The notes beneath the pieces are model-generated. The model saw only the letters and a list, made by a program, of their open reading frames with translations. It ran no database searches and was not told where the DNA came from. Source: Prorocentrum cordatum (lineage: Eukaryota > Sar > Dinophyceae > Prorocentrales > Prorocentraceae). Taken from it: a stretch of DNA of 64,000 bases. Location: positions 145,657 to 209,656 of the forward strand of contig CAUYUJ010016155.1 in assembly GCA_963575745.1 (NCBI GenBank), read 5' to 3'. Below are positions 53,046-64,000 of this stretch, piece after piece (the stretch's first letter is position 1; every line of letters starts with the position of its first letter). The position numbers and the translations under genes are program-made.

Positions 53046-53780
53046 GCGAGCTTGTCTGGAGAAGGCCGCCGCTAGCGGGCGGCGGCCGAGGTAAAGGCGC
53101 CCACCGACCCAGGCGCGAGGCGCCCGCGCGCGGCTGCGGGTGCGGCGCGGCCAGTCCTCGAGCGGGCGCCTGCGCTTCAGTGGCGCAGAGCCTGGCGGGG
53201 CGGCGGCGGCAGCCTCGCGCGCCTTCGGGCGGGGGGCGTTGCTTCTCCTCGTCGTTTTTGTTCCTCCTCGTCGTTTTAAATCCTCCCGGTTCCTCGCGGC
53301 GGTGGACAAACCTCCCTTGAATAAACCTCCCCTTAGTCAAAACGGCCTGGGACCGAAACCGACGGACCTGGACCCGCAAAAAATGACAGCCGCGACGCCC
53401 TCTCGCGAACCGAAAACGGCCAATTCCTCAATCGACGTGTCAGGGTAGGAGGTCTATCAACCTCCGATCCTCCTTCCCTGCGGGCTCCTCCTGTTCCGCC
53501 TTCCTCTGGGCGACTTCCCCTCAGAATGTTCCCGGGCTTTCCTTCCGTTTGAATGCGTTGTCCCGTCATGCGTTTTGTCGGGGCACCTCTTTTTTTGGAA
53601 CGCTACATGCGTCTTGATATGATTGTCGATCGCATGGACGTGTCAGAAAGATCGAGGCTCCAAACCGCTTTCTTATTGTGCGTGTTCAAATGCAGGAGTC
53701 ACTATTCTCGTTGGTTGAACGGAATTTCCACTGCTGTTGACTGTAATGGTTTCGCTTTTCTTCGAGCGTGCGGTCCCCAT
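53046..53780. other. Unique sequence with a GC hairpin, nothing coding recognised
   Basis: A near-palindrome (gccgccgctagcgggcggcg) lies at 53070-53090. The part 53090-53230 is GC-rich and could be an exon on either strand, but no splice sites or family support it. The part 53550-53780 is AT-richer unique sequence. Confidence 0.35.
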
Positions 53781-55064
53781 CATCTATATATATATATATG
53801 TATATGTATATGTATATATATATATATACCTATGAATATGTAATAATATAGAAGCTCACTCAGATATGCATATGATCACATGTACACATATAGAGATATA
53901 CGAATTTAAGCCGGCATTCCTATATGTATACACACATGTAAGTATAATCGGTATGATTATATACACCGACATACAGATATACATATACACATATATACAT
54001 ACGCGTGATCATGGGACATTACACATACATAGACACATAGCTATACATATGCATACACATACCCATATACATCAACATATGGATAAGCATACATGCATGC
54101 ATGAAACATACCCATTTCTATATACAAATTTACATATATATATATATACGAATGAATAAAAGGCATGTGCATGTGCACATTCACATGCCAGGACGCATAC
54201 AGCTGCATATCTATATATGTATACATATATATATACATACATGTACCTACGAACACGCACTAGCCAATACATATGCATAGACATACGCATATATACACAC
54301 ATATATAAATGTGTATATATATATATGTATGCATAAACATGTACCTATACATAAACGCATACACAAACCTACATCCCTACCTATACGAATACACATGCAT
54401 GTACGCAACCATACACATATAGATATGCATACGCATATTCATACACATATACATATATGCACATGCAGACGTGCGCATGCACGAAAACACTGTCGTATAC
54501 GTACAAGTATACATATGCAAATACATGCACATACATATGAATATGCATATGCGTGTACATGTGCATGCGCGTATACAAATAGTTGTAATTATACAAATAC
54601 TTAGACATGTACCTTCACCTGCATACATATACAAATATGCAAGTGTACACATACATGAGCAAATACACATATACTCAGACGCATATAAATGTGAATGTGT
54701 GTTAGATACACCTAGAAATATAAAGACATGTATACATAGACGGAGACATATATCTATACATAGATATATACACATACACATACATACACATTCATGTACA
54801 AATGCATGTGCATTTACAAGTGCATATACACATACAGATGCACACACCTACAAATAATTACACACGGGTCTACACACATGCATATAAACATATACAAGCA
54901 TGTCTACACTTGTACACACAACAGATGCAACTACATATAAATATGCATACGTCTACATATACTGGTGGATGTATGTGTGTGTATCTACACGCATCAACAT
55001 GCATGTTCACATTACATATACACAAACATGTTGAAATGCATAAACATAGACCTACACATATAGA
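53781..55064. repeat. ACATAT/CATA-type degenerate array
   Basis: About 1.3 kb of mixed ATAC, CATA and TATA words has no longer period. The same kind of sequence resumes at 57001, on the other side of element C. Confidence 0.9.
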
Positions 55065-57000
55065 GGGTGCGCCGCTGGATCTCCCCAAGGGGAAGGGGTT
55101 AGGACCCCCCCCCCTCCCTCCCTTCCCAGGTCCGTCGTCGGGCACCCCCCCCCCCCCTCCGTCGGGCACCCCCCCCCCCGTCCCCCCTTCCCCGATCCGT
55201 CGTCGGGGGAAACCCCCCCCCTCCCCCCTTTCCACGACCCGTCGTCGGGGAACCCCCCCCCCCCTTTCAAAAAGGCGGGGGGGGGTCCGACCCCCCCCCC
55301 TCCCCCCCTTTCGCCACGCCGCCCCCTGACGCCGGAACCCGACCCCCGCCACCCGTACCCCTAGTCCTCACCCGAACCCAAACCCCGAATCCGAACCCTA
55401 ACCACTAACCCCAGCCCCAAAGGGAGTCACGAGGGGCCCCCTACCCCCTAACCACTAACCCCAGCCCCCTACTCACTACCCCCTACTCACTACTCGCTAT
55501 TCGCTACTCACGACTCACTACTCACTATCCACTACTCACTACCCACCACCCACTACTCGCTACTCGCTACTCCCTACTCAGTACTCCCTCCTCCCTATTC
55601 ACTACTCACTCCTCACTACCCACTACTCAATACTCACTACTCACTAAGCACTACTCACTACTCCCTATTCACTACTCAATAATCACTACTCATTACCCAC
55701 TACCCACTATCCACTACTCACTACTCACTACTAACTACTCATTGCCCACAAATGACTACTCACTACCCACTATTCGCTACTCGCTACTCCTTATTCCCTA
55801 CACAATACTGACTAAACAGTACTCAGTACTCGCTACTCGCTACTCCCATACACGCTACACAATACTCACTACTTACTCCCCCCTACTCACTATTCACTAC
55901 TCACTACTTGTTACTCCCTACTCACTAGTCACTACATAGTCTCTAGTCACTAGCCACAACTCACTAGTCACTAGTCACTACTCACTACCCACTACTCACC
56001 AATCGCTACTCACTACCCACTATTCGCGACCCACGTCTTACTACTCACTGCTCACTACCCCCTACTCCCTACCTCCCTACTCAGTACTCACTACTCACTA
56101 CTCACTACTCGATAATAACTACTCGTTACTCACTAATCACTACCCACTACTCACTACTGTCTACACTCTACTCACTACTCACTACTCACTACTCGCTACT
56201 CACTACTCACTACCCACTGCCACTACCCACTACCCACTACTTTCTATTCGCAATTCATCACTACTCACTACTCACTACTCACTACCCACTACGCACTACG
56301 TACTACTCAGTATTCGCTACTCACTACTCACTATCCACTACTCACGAACCACTACTCGCTACTCACTACTCACTACTCACTACTCGCTACTCACTACGCA
56401 CTACGCACCACCCACCACTCACTACTCACTAATCACCACTCGCCACCCATTACTCACTACCCACTACTCACTACCAAATACTCATTACTCCCTACCCCCT
56501 ACTCAGTACTCACTACTCGCTACTCGCTACTCACTACTCACAACTCACTACTCGCCACTCACTACGCACGTATCACTACACACTAATTACTCAACATTCA
56601 CTACTCACTACTCCCCATTCCCTACTCCCTACTCCCTACTCGTCACTCACTACCCACTACTCATACTCACTACTCACTACTACTCACTACCCAATACTCA
56701 CTACTCACTACGCACTAACTCACTACTCACTACTCACCACTCCCTAAACCCCAACTCCGTACTCCCTACTCGAGGGGGAGGGGGGTCCGACCCCCCCCCC
56801 CCTTTCCAGCGCCAAGGGGGGGGGGGGGGGGGGTCCGGACCCCCCCCCCTTCAAGGGAGGGAGGGGGGGGGGGGTTCGGGACCCCCCCCCCTTAAGGGGG
56901 GAGGGGGGGGGGTACGGACCCCCCCCCTTGAAGGAAGGAGGGGGGAGGGGTTCTGGACCCCCCCCCTTTAGTGTATTCAGGGAGATCCACTGGCGCACTT
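55065..57000. mobile_element. Element C: inverted-repeat element carrying a heptamer array
   Basis: The left end GGGTGCGCCGCTGGATCTCC (from 55065) and the right end read on the other strand (AAGTGCGCCAGTGGATCTCC, from 57000) match at 16 of 20 positions. The next C also matches. Inside both ends lie mirror-arranged C and G homopolymer blocks with 'gtcgtcgggg'- or 'ggacccccc'-type words. A 1.3-kb heptamer array occupies the middle. The flanks on both sides are ACATAT-type sequence, as if one array had been split by insertion. There is no transposase. Confidence 0.6.
55450..56765. repeat. CTCACTA heptamer array
   Basis: About 1.3 kb consists of imperfect seven-base CTCACTA units with variants such as CTCGCTA, CCCACTA and CTCCCTA. 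The heptamer differs from the plant-type telomere repeat (TTTAGGG). Confidence 0.9.
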
Positions 57001-57099
57001 TCACACGTATACGTGCATATATACACGTAGTCATGTACACATATAAAAATCATAACTAGAGCCATTGCGCGCGCTTCGCGCGCGCTCAAGATCTAGCTA

Positions 57100-57480
57100 A
57101 GCTGGATGGTCGAACTCTTGGGGATCTCTATTCCATGACACTTCTTCTCCGGGGCTTCCAAGAACCACGAAGACGGCCGAAACGACTTCCAAGATTTCCT
57201 ACGGTCCACCCACGACGTCTTGATTAAGACAAGCTCAAACAGCACTTCGGGGGCCCTTTTATTCGCCGCGGCTGGAAGTAGCCGGAGGAAGATGGAGGAG
57301 AAGGGGAGGTTAAGGGTTTCCCTGGGGGAGAAGGAAGAGGATGAGGAGGAGTTGGAGAGTGTGGAAGAGGCCGCAGAGGAGGAGGAACGGAGGAGGAGAA
57401 AGAGGAGGAGGAGGAGGAGGGAATCTGATGTTTCCCTTTTGACAAGCGTGGCGAACCTGCCAGGCGAACTTTGAAAAAAT
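57100..57480 (-). CDS. Possible small exon, low confidence
   Basis: One minus-strand frame reads KRAPEVLFELVLIKTSWVDR and RKSWKSFRPSSWFLEAPEKK before a stop near 57093. The composition is protein-like, but the upstream half of the frame is a GA-rich tract (57290-57420) giving poly-Ser/Leu. No acceptor or family was identified. Confidence 0.2.
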
Positions 57481-57484
57481 GCTG

Positions 57485-58400
57485 GACACCCCGTTTTTCT
57501 CAAGTGTCCTCGGGGCCTCTCCCGGGGCTCTTTTGGACCTCTTTGGGGCTTCTTGGGGACCTCTTAAAGCCTTCTGGGGTCTCCTGGGGCGAAGATCTCG
57601 GGTTCTCGGTTCACGTTCCCGATCCTGGGCCGCGGTCGGGGCCCTCTCGGGCCGTCTTGGACGTCCCTTCGGCGCCTTTGGAGCCTATTGGGCCGTCTTG
57701 GGGCGCTTTTGAAGCCGATTGGGCCGTCTTGGGGCGACCCTCGGAGCCTCACAGGGCGTTTTGCAACGTCGGCAAGCGGAACAGGCGGAAACGCCAAAAT
57801 TGCTCAAAAACCTATGGAAAATAAATGTGTTTTGGCATCTTGGAGCTCTGTTGGGAAACCTCTTGGAAGCCTTTGGGTATCTTGGGGGCCTCTTGGGCCG
57901 TCTGGAGGCCGTCTTGGGGCCTCTTGGAGCCTTTCTGGGGCTTCTTGGGGGCCTCTTGGGGCCTCTTGGGGCCACTTGGGGCCTCTTGGGGGCTTCCTGG
58001 GGGCCTCTTGGGGCCTCTTGGGGGCATCTTGGGGCGGAGAGCTTGATTTTTCAGTTCGCGTTCCCTCTCTTGGGCCCCTCTTGGGGCCTTCTTGGGACCC
58101 TCTTGCGCCGTTTTGGGCGGCTCTGGGGCCGTCTCGAGGCTCTCTTGGGCCGTCTTGGGGCCCTTTTGGGGGCCTCTTGGGCCGTCCTGAAACGGTTTTG
58201 GGAGCCTTTTGGACGGTGCTTTAGCGCCGCAAACACGAAACAGCGAAAAATCAACACTTTTGCCCTCTCGGGGCGCTCTTGGGCGGCATCTTAAAGGCCT
58301 CTTGGGGCGTCTTGGGGACCTCTGGGGCAGTTTAAAACGCATCGTGCGTCGCCAGAGACCCCTGGACGGCGTCTTGGGGGCGTCTCGAGACCGTCTGGGG
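57485..58400. repeat. CTTGGGGCC minisatellite with ~440-bp higher-order repeat
   Basis: Short units (GGGGCCTCTTGG and variants) fill the tract. Two non-minisatellite inserts recur in the same order. One contains 'gttc(a/g)cgttccc' (57610 and 58050). The other contains 'gaaac.gc.aaaa' (57785 and 58235). Their spacing of about 440-450 bases shows a higher-order unit present twice. The second insert resembles the A-rich spacer at 17282-17338. Confidence 0.8.
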
Positions 58401-58559
58401 CCACCGGGATTGCTGTCTGAGGGCTCCATGGGGCGATTTGGCCTCCCAGAGGCGGGCCCGGGCCCCGGTGCCCACATTTGCGGTCGAGGTGCCAGCCATC
58501 GGCCCCCGAGCCCGGCGCGCCGCTATATGTATACAAACAACGCGTTTGGGATTCCCGCT

Positions 58560-59093
58560 GTTTGGGGGGAAGGGGGCGCCCCCCCAACGGAAACGAAAAG
58601 CAGTAGAAAGCAGATCCTATGGAACAGCGAAGCCGACATCTGGCAGACAGCCTCGCCGTTGCCCAAATGCGCCCGACGACTCCTGGACGCCTACTTTGCA
58701 CGCGGCAGACGGGTCAACGTTGACCAGCGTCCGCGACCTCCCCGGGGGAGGCTTGCGGCGCTCATCCTAAGTCCTAGCGGCAGCGCGCCCAGGGTACACG
58801 GTGAGCCTTGCGAGGTCTACCACGCCAGAGTTCTCTTTGTGGCGTGCCTATTGGCTAACCCATGGAAGACCGCTGACACGGACCCGGCCCTGCTGGCGGC
58901 GGCCCTTAGCCCTTCGGTTGACCTGCTGGCATGGGCCCCTAAGATCCCCGACGCTGAGTGGCCGAATGACCTGCGGCCTCTCCAACTTCCCACCTGCATC
59001 CGGCGCCTGCTCGGGGCACCCCTGGACGACCTCCCCGGACCGCTAGTGGAGCCCCAGCTCACCCCAGACCACGCGGCCAAGAGGGGAGGGTAA
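58560..59093 (+). CDS. Unidentified coding fragment
   Basis: The plus-strand frame is open from within the minisatellite (58209). It becomes protein-like from about 58590: SRKQILWNSEADIWQTASPL, KCARRLLDAYFARGRRVNVD, YHARVLFVACLLANPWKTAD, PKIPDAEWPNDLRPLQLPTC. It stops at 59093. GC-rich third positions support coding. It is followed after 18 bases by a short inverted-repeat element. I do not recognise the protein. A retroelement ORF or an exon of a host gene are both possible. The true start is unknown. Confidence 0.35.
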   Translation, partial: VWGEGGAPPTETKSSRKQILWNSEADIWQTASPLPKCARRLLDAYFARGRRVNVDQRPRPPRGRLAALILSPSGSAPRVHGEPCEVYHARVLFVACLLANPWKTADTDPALLAAALSPSVDLLAWAPKIPDAEWPNDLRPLQLPTCIRRLLGAPLDDLPGPLVEPQLTPDHAAKRGG

Positions 59094-59102
59094 ATGCGCG
59101 CC

Positions 59103-59280
59103 TAATTGAAGGGAAACTGGGACACACAAATAAATACACACAAATAAAAAGATTCCCCATATTTTCCTATATTTTCTGGGTTTTTGTCTTCCCGACCACT
59201 TCCCATATTTTCCCATATTTTCTGGGAAATCGACGATTAATTGTGTCTGTGTGTTTTTTTCCCTCCTGACTAATATGAAG
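59103..59280. mobile_element. Short inverted-repeat element with near-perfect target duplication
   Basis: The left flank TAATTGAAG (59103-59111) and right flank TAATATGAAG (59271-59280) look like a target duplication with one base inserted. The ends between them are diverged inverted repeats (GGGAAACTGGGACACACAAA against, on the other strand, AGGGAAAAAAACACACAGAC). The interior repeats 'cccatattttc'. The element is AT-rich in GC-rich coding-like surroundings. A partial relative lies at 14735-14870. Confidence 0.55.
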
Positions 59281-59289
59281 ACCGCTGCC

Positions 59290-61791
59290 GCCCACCTTGG
59301 TGCACCCGCCGGGAGCGCGCGCGCCCCCTCACCCAACTAGGCAGCGCTCCTGGTGCGCCGCACGCGCGGTGGACGCGCATACCAGGGAGGCCCTCGCACG
59401 CGCGGGCCCAACCTCGGACGCCTGCTGCCCTCTCTGCTCGCAGGTCAGAGCAAGGCGTTCGAGAGGCTCTTCCCGCAGTGGCCCGCTGTTGGGGGCTGCC
59501 CCACTGGCTCCAGCACGCCTTGCTCGCCCTGGTGGTGGACAGAGACGCACAGGCTTGCGAGGGTCGATGCACTGGACCACGGCGCAGACTGCTACTCTCC
59601 ATCGGCATGGGAGGCACAAACTGCCGCTATTCTGGCATATTGCCTACGATCCGGTCATCGAGGCCACGTCAGCTGCGGCGTCCATCCGCTGCCCCGCGTA
59701 CGTTGACGTCCAGGCAGCCCTCTAGATCCGGCTGAACACGCTCTGCACGCATCCATCCTGCTGCCGCGGGCCTCCTCTGCTGCGGGCCTCTTGGTCGCGC
59801 CCCACTCATGTCCGGGCCTCGCGCTACCTGGGCGACCTGACGACCTCGACTGAGCGCTGGCGGCGACGCACATGAACGCCCTGGCCTCTACAGACGGGCG
59901 CATAGTCGTCACTGGACTACCCCCGGATCTGGCCAGGCGCATCATCGATCATGCCCTGGGCCCGGGCGACGTTGCCAGCGCGTGGGTGCGGCGGCAGGAC
60001 TGCGCATGCTCCTCCATGACTGCCCCAGTACCCGGCGCGGCTCCAGACTGGTGAAGGCAGATGATGGACGCTTCGCCGTTCGGCAGCTCAGCTCCTGCGC
60101 CGAGCTACAGCGGGCGTACCTGTGGACAGCGATCGCAGCCCTAAGTGACGGTCCAGCCGCGCCCAGAGGAGGCACTCACACCGCTGCCCAGGTCAACGCT
60201 GTGGCCCAGGGCACCTGGGGAAAGGCGATGGGCAAAATGCGGACGCGCGCACTCGCGCTGCATGGTGCGTACGCCTCACCCGGGCGGCGCGCGGCCGCCT
60301 GGAATGCATCGGGCTTGCCGGGACCGAGTGGGCGCCTGTCTTCGTCTTCACCGGCGTGGGCATGCGGCGCAAGATCCCAGGCTGCCCGCGATGCCCGGCC
60401 GCGGCCGCGAGGGCCGCGGCCGCGCTGGCACACTCCAGACTAGACGTCAGGGGCCCTGTTCCCGCCCAGCGCCGAGCACTCACCAGGTGGAGCAGGCTAG
60501 CGCGCTGGGCCAGCGCTTACCAGCAGCCGCACCCACACGCCAGGCCCAGGTCTGCGTCCAAGGCCCAGGCCAAGGCGGCCGCAGTCATTCGGCGGCTCGC
60601 GGGCCAACCTGCAGCCCCGGGCAGGGCCCTCTACGTTGCAGCACGGGTCCAGCACCAAGAGGACGACCTCCGCAGCTGGCTTCGCGCCGCCAGCGCTCGG
60701 CGGTGCTGGTCACCTGGGCAGGGGCAGGAATGGCAGCTCTGTGCCCGTGCGAGACTCTTCGCTGCTGCCTTCCACGTGCTCTGATTCCTGGCCAACGGTA
60801 TGCCTGGCCATGCGAGATGGCGTGAGGCTCAGGACAGTTTCCCCCATCAGTGCAACCAGCGCAGGTGCTCAGGACACGCAGTCTGGCACACGGCGTCTGC
60901 AGACACCCAAGGCAGCGCTTGGTGCAGGCAACACATGGGATCCTGGAGAGACACGACGGCTCTCTCTGCTCTCTGGGCTACGCCTGGCATACCGCTACAC
61001 GGTGGCCCTGGGGCGCTCGCCACTCGACGCTGACACGGCGGCCAACCTGATCAGGTCTGGCATAGTCGTTGACAGGCTGGCGGACGGCCAAGACGACTTG
61101 CCGGCTGGTGGCATGCTCCTGCACAGCCGGGCTTGACGTCACGGACGCCTGGACGAGAGCCGCGGACGCGCGTCAAGAGTGTACGCTGGTCGTGCTGGGG
61201 GACCTGGTTCAAGGGCCCGCACGACCGCGCGCACAGAGGGCCGGAGAAGAAGCGCGAAAGTCGCCCGTAGTCACCGCGGCCATGCTGGCCGGCACGCCCA
61301 TACTACACCTGCGCTGCGACAGAAATGCAGGAGGCGTGCTCCTTGCAGGACAGGGTTGTCTCCCATGCCCCCGACATGCCAGAGGCTTGCTCCTTGCAGG
61401 ACAGGGTTGCCTTCCATGCCCCCGCGTCTTGGACGACGGGCCCGCCGCTAGATGGGACGAACGACTCTGCCGCACCTGTAGGTAGCACTGTCAGACCCTA
61501 CGGACAACGCGTGACCTGTAGCCCCAGGCTGAGGCGGTCGCCCCGCGCACACCGTTTCCGGATCAGGACCGCGCCCAATGGCCCATGGAAGTGACGTTCG
61601 ACGCAAGGGCACGGTCTTTCGAGGGCCGCGCCAAAGTCGCCGGCGTGGGGCCCAAACGGAGGACCCCCCCGTGCGGCTAGTATCACGCGTCATTACCATC
61701 CCTGGCTCTGACAGTGCTCAGCTTGAAGAGGCGACCTGGTGCAGGGCAGGACTTGGCATGCTTACCAGCAGTCACCAGGCGTCACTTGGAG
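59290..61791 (+). pseudogene. Unidentified frame-broken coding tract
   Basis: Protein-like plus-strand segments appear in changing frames. Examples are VDAHTREALARAGPTSDACC near 59370; IVVTGLPPDLARRIIDHALG near 59900; VKADDGRFAVRQLSSCAELQ and KAMGKMRTRALALHGAYASP near 60060-60270; YRYTVALGRSPLDADTAANL and GIVVDRLADGQDDLPAGGML near 60990-61110; and EEATWCRAGLGMLTSSHQAS near 61730. Frames shift several times. A 51-bp in-frame duplication lies at 61332-61433. I do not recognise the protein. The zinc-like DACCPLC near 59430 hints at a retroelement. Together with 58560-59093 and 61968-62560 it seems to be one decayed gene with two small insertions. Confidence 0.4.
61332..61433 (+). repeat. 51-bp tandem duplication
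   Basis: Two copies, starting 'aggcgtgctccttgcaggac' at 61332 and 'aggcttgctccttgcaggac' at 61383, lie head to tail. At 51 bases (17 codons) it keeps the reading frame. Confidence 0.9.
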
Positions 61792-61967
61792 GCCTACGGT
61801 TAGGTCGGGCGTGTCCCCCTACAGACGGACCTTGGACGAAAAATTAAAAATACCCACACATACTCCAAAAATCTTCAAAAATAGTCCAAACATCGTCCCC
61901 CGAATATTTTTGGACTGTTTCGGAATAGTCCTCCTGTAGAGGGACAGGCCCGACTTAAGCCTACGGC
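61792..61967. mobile_element. Element B, copy 2: 158-bp miniature with 9-bp target duplication
   Basis: GCCTACGGT (61792-61800) and GCCTACGGC (61959-61967) flank the element, a 9-bp duplication with one mismatch. The ends TAGGTCGGGCGTGTCCCCCT and, on the other strand, TTAAGTCGGGCCTGTCCCTC match element B copy 1. The interior is AT-rich with no cargo array. The coding tract continues in the same frame once the element and one duplication are ignored, which supports insertion into formerly coding sequence. Confidence 0.8.
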
Positions 61968-62560
61968 CCCTCGTTGAACGAGGGTGGGCGCTCACCCGGC
62001 AGGCCGTCGGGCGGCGACTTCACGCCGCCAGCGACCGAGTGGCCACGCTCGCGGTCTTCTGGGCCGACTGCCCACGGCAGGCGGGCGGCACGGCCGTCCG
62101 AGCCTGGACGGCCTGGCACGCCCCTGCCCCTCCTTCTCCGCCCGCCTTCTTGCTGCCCCCCCCTCCCGCGCCACCACGGCGCCCCCACGCGCCGCCGCCA
62201 CCGCCTGGACCTGGCCGGCGCATCCTGCCCCAGCTGCTGCAGCCACGCCTGACGTCAGCGTCGTGATGATGACTCGGATAATCACATGTTGCTCGCGGCA
62301 GCCCCCCGCCCCCCCCCCGCGCCTGTCTTTGCGCGGTCCCACGCGGTTGCCGCGCGCTGCCGCTGGGACCCGGCCCTGGCCACACATCCACCAGACACCG
62401 GCCTGGCGCGGCAAAGCCTGGCAAGCTCGGCCACGTGACGAACAAGCGGATGTACCACTCATACCTGGTAGCTTCTATGTACAGGCGCACTGTTAGAACC
62501 TTGCTTACGTCGCCCCGCGCCCACGGCCCTGGCGCCGCAGCCCCAGCTGACCGCACCAGT
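61968..62560 (+). pseudogene. Continuation of the unidentified coding tract
   Basis: The frame reads PLVERGWALTRQAVGRRLHA and SDRVATLAVFWADCPRQAGG, then passes into a Pro/Ala-rich stretch (to about 62250) and loses protein-like character. It follows element B copy 2 directly. No domain or function is recognised. Confidence 0.35.
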
Positions 62561-62569
62561 GCGCTCGAA

Positions 62570-63240
62570 GTGAAATTGTTTCACCTGTCAGTGCGAAGGA
62601 AAAAAGGAGTAAAGAGAAAGGGAAAACAAACAGATAGAGCGGGGAAGATAGTAAAAGAGAGAGAGAGAGAGGGTGAGAGAGAGAGAGCGCGGCTCATACA
62701 AAATGAATTATGTATCCACCACATGGATGTGCATTGGATATAGAGAAAAGTGATGAAATAAAGGAACCAACAAAACATATAAATATATAGGAGAGGCAGA
62801 GGGAGCCAGAACGAATGTCATAAGTATACATGTATCGAAACATAGAGTGGCAAGGATGCATCTGTATATATATATATACATATATGCATACATGCATGCA
62901 TACATACATACATACTTACATACATATTACATAGATACACACATACATACATACATACATACATACATACATACATACATACATGCATGCATGCATACAT
63001 ACATACGTACGTACAACCAGACCTATAATGTATATAGAAGTATGCATATACATGTATATTCCATATAAACACACATGCAGGCATGCATGTAAACATACAT
63101 ACGTACATACATAAACACATGCATAATACATACATGCATTCATGGCATGACTGCATACATGAATACATGTTCATACAGTGGACATGAAAACTCATCAGAA
63201 AATGAGCATGCACATACATGTTTGTAGAAATCGAGACAAT
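62570..63240. repeat. GA run and CATA/CATG tetranucleotide arrays
   Basis: GA dinucleotides (62655-62690) are followed by AT-rich unique sequence. Then come TA and CATA arrays (62865-63130) with CATG variants. Confidence 0.9.
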
Positions 63241-63384
63241 AATATCTGACACATCTATACTTTGAGAGAGAGGAACAACAAGAGCAAGAGAAAGAGAGAT
63301 ACATGTACATGTAGATCTACATAAATATGAAGCTGCGCGCCGTTATTGATTAACATATGCTTATATATGTCTGTGTGCATATTA

Positions 63385-63440
63385 CGAAAACGAAACATAT
63401 ATATATATATAAAGAGAGAGAGAGAGAGAGAGAAGAAAAC
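63385..63440. repeat. TA run followed by GA run
   Basis: A short TA array abuts a short GA array. Bases 63241-63384 hold AT-rich unique sequence with GAGA runs. Confidence 0.9.
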
Positions 63441-63529
63441 ATGTGAAAACCGTGAGCCTGGGACCCACATCCCTCCGCGAAATTTAACGCAAGTTTTTCC
63501 CGCGCCGCGTCGGGGCACTAAATAAAGGT

Positions 63530-63735
63530 TATGAACCGGGAACTGGGAGCCGGGAACCAGGAACTGGGAACTGGGAACAGGGATCCGGAAACTGGGAACT
63601 GGGAACCCAGGAACCTCGGAACCCTGGAACCAGCAACTGGGAACCTGGGAACCTGGGAACTGGGAACCATGATCCGGGAACCAATATCCGGGAACAGGGA
63701 ACTAGGAACCCGAAACGGGGAGCCGGGAAGTCGAC
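63530..63735. repeat. GGGAACT/GGGAACC short tandem repeat
   Basis: Units of 7-9 bases (gggaactg, gggaaccc, ggaacct) recur about 20 times with irregular length. Confidence 0.85.
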
Positions 63736-63779
63736 GACTAAAGCACCTTACTTCATCCGCCTCCGCATCCGCCTCCGCC

Positions 63780-64000
63780 ACCGCCTTGCTCCTCCAGCCT
63801 TATCCCTCCTCGTGCGGTGGGCGCGGCAGGCCCGGCCCGGCCCAGCGAGGTCCCCCTCGCCGAGACGCGCGCCGAGGGCGCCTGCGGCAGGGGCCCGCTC
63901 CCAGCGGGCTCAGCGGCGTGGAGGCTCGGCCGGCTCGGCGTCCTCGCCTCCCTGGCCGCGAGGGGGGCGGGGAGGCAGCGACGAGGGCGGCGATGGCGAT
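63780..64000 (+). other. GC-rich window end, possible exon edge
   Basis: The GC-rich sequence is open in several frames up to the window end. An exon of a following gene is possible, but no acceptor, motif or family supports it. Confidence 0.15.

Noticed and set aside
55360-55460. Words such as ccgaaccctaacc suggesting telomeric repeats
   Set aside because: They are not tandem TTTAGGG or TTAGGG units. They grade into the CTCACTA heptamer array of element C.

Overview
The window looks like nuclear DNA from a dinoflagellate, a large-genome core type; I cannot name the species from sequence. The reasons are high GC, very low gene density, abundant simple-sequence arrays, piles of decayed retroelements, and exon blocks whose acceptors all read AG|G, with one possible GC donor. 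There are no bacterial operons, CRISPR arrays, rRNA genes, or tRNA genes I could support.

Layout. About 0.7-8.5 kb (minus) is a decayed Ty1/copia-like polyprotein: gag with a CCHC knuckle, a protease-like stretch, a dUTPase domain, integrase and post-integrase fragments. From 8.6 to 13.2 kb there are mainly microsatellites, a 119-bp direct repeat and a poly-G tract. Three exon-like blocks at 13.3, 15.6-16.4 and 18.6 kb (plus) encode a multi-pass membrane protein, probably one host gene cut off by an assembly gap at 18.9 kb. A LINE 3' end (zinc finger, RNase H, terminal zinc finger) lies at 19.4-21.4 kb (plus). A near-complete LINE fills 24.2-32.0 kb (minus): coiled-coil ORF1, endonuclease, reverse transcriptase, zinc finger, RNase H, tail. 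It is broken by an internal inversion and a nested element. Two exons of a possible secreted protein lie at 36.2-36.7 and 33.2 kb (minus).

From about 41.0 to 51.3 kb (minus) there is a 10-kb GC-rich retroelement with an atypical reverse transcriptase and a weak tyrosine-recombinase-like 3' part, flanked by CAT/CAG arrays. The last 12 kb hold ACATAT, heptamer and CATA arrays, a minisatellite with higher-order structure, and a frame-broken, unrecognised plus-strand coding tract (58.5-62.5 kb).

The most striking theme is a set of non-autonomous elements with terminal inverted repeats that carry tandem repeats inside. Family A (two copies) carries a 73-bp satellite. Family B has 9-10 bp target duplications and one 2.4-kb copy carrying three different arrays. 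Element C carries a 1.3-kb heptamer array and element D a GGA tract. Together they suggest that satellites here are moved as cargo of DNA transposons. All family names and functions are inferred by reading the sequence; no database search was possible.
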